In this document: piece after piece, positions 6,712-8,499 of the stretch
How positions within the stretch are numbered: position 1 is the stretch's first letter
How the letters are laid out: every line of letters begins with the position of its first letter
Source of the DNA: an uncultured Sphingomonas sp.
GTDB taxonomy: Bacteria > Pseudomonadota > Alphaproteobacteria > Sphingomonadales > Sphingomonadaceae
Direction: 5' to 3'
DNA length: 8,499 nucleotides
Assembly: GCA_946886645.1 (NCBI GenBank)
Contig: CAMPIY010000069.1
Span: forward strand, 1 to 8,499
Program-made: the position numbers and the translations under genes
The notes under the pieces: model-generated
Seen by the model: the letters and a program-made list of their open reading frames with translations, nothing else
Databases searched by the model: none
What the model was told of the DNA's origin: nothing

Positions 6712-7467
6712 ATGGCGACCAACGTCGTCACCATGCAGCAATTGCTCGAGGCCGGAGCGCATTTCGGCCACCAGACCCACCGCTGGAACCCGCGGATGAA
6801 GCCGTACATCTTCGGCGACCGCAACGGCGTTCACATCATCGACCTGTCGCAGAGCGTTCCGCTGTTCGCCCGCGCGCTCGACTTCGTGCAGCAGACCGTC
6901 GCTCGCGGCGGCAAGGTGCTGTTCGTCGGAACCAAGCGCCAGGCGCAGGACGCGATCGCCGAGGCGGCTCGCGCTTCGGGCCAGCATTTCGTCAACCACC
7001 GCTGGCTCGGCGGCATGCTGACCAACTGGAAGACGATTTCCAACTCGATCAAGCGCTTCAAGAGCCTTGAGGAGCAGCTGGCCGGCGACACGGCGGGCCT
7101 GACCAAGAAGGAAGTCCTTCAGCTGACCCGCGAGCGCGACAAGCTGGAAAATTCGCTGGGCGGCATCCGCGACATGGGCGGCCTTCCGGACGTCATGTTC
7201 GTCGTCGACACCAACAAGGAAGAGCTGGCGATCAAGGAAGCCAACGTCCTTGGCATCCCGGTGATCGCGATCCTCGACAGCAATTCGAACCCGCAGGGCA
7301 TCGCTTTCCCGGTCCCGGGCAACGACGACGCCAGCCGCGCCATCCGCCTCTATTGCGACGCGGTCGCCAATGCGGCGCTCGCCGGCAAGTCAGGCGGCGC
7401 ACAGGCTCGGGGCGAGGATATCGGCGCGATGGCCGAGCCGCCGGCGGAAGCCGCGCTCGAGGCTTAA
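6712..7467 (+). CDS. rpsB: 30S ribosomal protein S2
   Basis: Component of the small ribosomal subunit, bound near S1 on the back of the 30S head; 251 residues, close to the usual length. The start of the protein is typical of S2: [35 protein letters not shown], followed by the conserved [10 protein letters not shown], and later [15 protein letters not shown] (about 98-112) and [15 protein letters not shown] (about 156-170). The ATG at 6712 follows GGAGGAG by 8 bases. The frame upstream to 6652 is not S2-like and lies within the structured leader. The C-terminal tail is Ala/Glu-rich ([14 protein letters not shown]). The gene is first in an operon with tsf, as in most bacteria. Confidence 0.98.
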   Translation: MATNVVTMQQLLEAGAHFGHQTHRWNPRMKPYIFGDRNGVHIIDLSQSVPLFARALDFVQQTVARGGKVLFVGTKRQAQDAIAEAARASGQHFVNHRWLGGMLTNWKTISNSIKRFKSLEEQLAGDTAGLTKKEVLQLTRERDKLENSLGGIRDMGGLPDVMFVVDTNKEELAIKEANVLGIPVIAILDSNSNPQGIAFPVPGNDDASRAIRLYCDAVANAALAGKSGGAQARGEDIGAMAEPPAEAALEA

Positions 7468-7488
7468 GCCCTTTCGCGAACGACTTTC

Positions 7489-7530
7489 GGGGCGCGTCGT
7501 GGAGGGCTTGGGCTTTCCACGGCGCGTCCC
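7489..7530 (+). repeat. Long hairpin in the rpsB-tsf spacer
   Basis: Bases 7489-7507 pair with 7512-7530 without a mismatch if four G.U pairs are allowed: a 19-bp stem with a TTGG loop. It fills about half of the 87-base spacer and ends 12 bases before the tsf Shine-Dalgarno. No T-run follows, so it is not a standard intrinsic terminator. It could be an RNase III processing site, a partial attenuator adjusting the tsf:rpsB ratio, or a 3' stabiliser of the rpsB message. Confidence 0.65.
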
Positions 7531-7554
7531 ATATTCCCATTTGGAGGTACTGAC

Positions 7555-8499
7555 ATGGCTGAGATCACCGCCGCTTCGGTGAAAGAACTGCGCGAGCGCA
7601 CCGGCGCCGGCATGATGGATTGCAAGAAGGCGCTGGCCGAGAACAACGGCGAGCTGGAGGCTGCAGTCGATTGGCTGCGCGCGAAGGGTCTGGCGGCTGC
7701 CGCCAAGAAGGCCGGCCGGACCGCCGCCGAAGGTCTCGTCGGCGTCGCCGTCGAAGACACGAAGGGCGCCGTCGTCGAGGTGAACTCGGAGACCGACTTC
7801 GTCGCCAAGAACGAGCAGTTCCAGGATTTCGTCCGCGAAGTCAGCAAGCTGGCGCTGAACGCCGGCGGCGACGTTGAGGCGCTGAAGAACGCCGCCTATC
7901 CCGGCGGAACGACGGTTGCCGAGAAGCTGACCGACAATATCGCGACGATCGGCGAGAACCAGTCGCTGCGCCGCACCGCCGTGCTGGAAGTGAGCCAGGG
8001 CGCGGTCGTGAGCTATGTTCACAACGCCGCTGCCCCGGGCATGGGCAAGATCGGCGTGCTGGTCGCGCTGGAAGGCGCGGCTCCGGCCGACGCTCTTCAG
8101 GGGCTGGGCAAGCAGATCGCAATGCACATCGCGGCGGCGAACCCGCTGGCGCTGGATGCCGACGGTCTCGACGCCGGGCTGCTGGAGCGCGAGCGCGCGA
8201 TCGCGGTCGAAAAGGCCAATGAGAGCGGCAAGCCGGCCAACATCATCGAGAAGATGGTCGACGGCACGATGGCCAAGTTCCGCAAGGAAAATGCCCTGCT
8301 GAGCCAGCTGTTCGTGATGGACAACAAGACGCCGGTCGCCGACGTCGTTGCCCAGGCCGGCAAGGAAGCCGGTTCGCCGATCACGCTGAAGGCGTTCGAG
8401 CGCTTCCAACTGGGCGAGGGCATCGAGAAGGCTGAGAGCGACTTCGCCGCCGAAGTCGCCGCGGCCGCCGGCGTCCAGAAGGACGAGCCGGTCGCCTAA
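7555..8499 (+). CDS. tsf: Translation elongation factor Ts
   Basis: Guanine-nucleotide exchange factor that releases GDP from EF-Tu in the cytoplasm. It has 314 residues, slightly longer than the E. coli protein (283). Both family signatures are present: [16 protein letters not shown] at 12-27 in the N-terminal UBA-like domain, and [11 protein letters not shown] at 75-85, whose TDFV contacts the EF-Tu G domain. The later core has the expected repeat of the dimerisation subdomains, with [16 protein letters not shown] around 161-176 and [11 protein letters not shown] around 190-200. The ATG at 7555 follows GGAGGT (7543-7548) by 6 bases. The gene probably shares the rpsB promoter, with a large hairpin in between. 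The TAA stop is the last codon of the window, so the gene is complete. Confidence 0.98.
   Translation: MAEITAASVKELRERTGAGMMDCKKALAENNGELEAAVDWLRAKGLAAAAKKAGRTAAEGLVGVAVEDTKGAVVEVNSETDFVAKNEQFQDFVREVSKLALNAGGDVEALKNAAYPGGTTVAEKLTDNIATIGENQSLRRTAVLEVSQGAVVSYVHNAAAPGMGKIGVLVALEGAAPADALQGLGKQIAMHIAAANPLALDADGLDAGLLERERAIAVEKANESGKPANIIEKMVDGTMAKFRKENALLSQLFVMDNKTPVADVVAQAGKEAGSPITLKAFERFQLGEGIEKAESDFAAEVAAAAGVQKDEPVA

Noticed and set aside
7489..7530. Intrinsic terminator between rpsB and tsf
   Set aside because: The hairpin is followed by ATATTCCCATTT rather than a run of T, and tsf depends on readthrough.
7390..8409. 339-codon open frame on the minus strand opposite tsf
   Set aside because: It covers rpsB and tsf in antisense, has no start signal of note and no family resemblance.

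Overview
The window is GC-rich chromosomal DNA that looks like a sphingomonad-type alphaproteobacterium. The evidence is the gene order psd-pssA-rpsB-tsf, an NADP isocitrate dehydrogenase of the eukaryote-like dimeric type, and two direct-repeat GTTC-N7-GTTC sites, the LexA operator form established for Alphaproteobacteria. The lineage is inferred from gene content and motifs, without any database search. I see no mobile element, tRNA, rRNA, CRISPR array or sign of recent transfer.

Layout. Positions 10-1788 (minus) and 1866-3467 (plus) encode two different CPA2-family cation:proton antiporters with C-terminal TrkA-N domains. They diverge from a 77-base spacer; the second is YbaL-like and starts at a TTG. 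Its stop codon lies in a CTAG that is also the stop of the convergent icd gene (3464-4702, minus). A 113-base divergent spacer carries a likely icd promoter and leads into psd (4816-5547) and pssA (5544-6338). These overlap by four bases (GTGA) and encode the two steps from CDP-diacylglycerol to phosphatidylethanolamine.

The most interesting part is 6274-6711. A 69-residue single-span membrane protein lies on the minus strand, with its tail overlapping the end of pssA by 65 bases. Upstream are a strong Shine-Dalgarno sequence, a perfect TTGACA -35 and a LexA-type box placed between -35 and -10. A second perfect box lies 35 bases further out. This is the architecture of a DNA-damage-induced (SOS) gene, and a small SOS membrane protein suggests a division inhibitor or membrane effector, although the protein family is not one I recognise.

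The rest is the translation operon: a probable promoter, a structured leader (9-bp long-range stem enclosing a hairpin), rpsB (6712-7467), an 87-base spacer with a 19-bp hairpin, and tsf (7555-8499), whose stop codon is the last three bases of the window.
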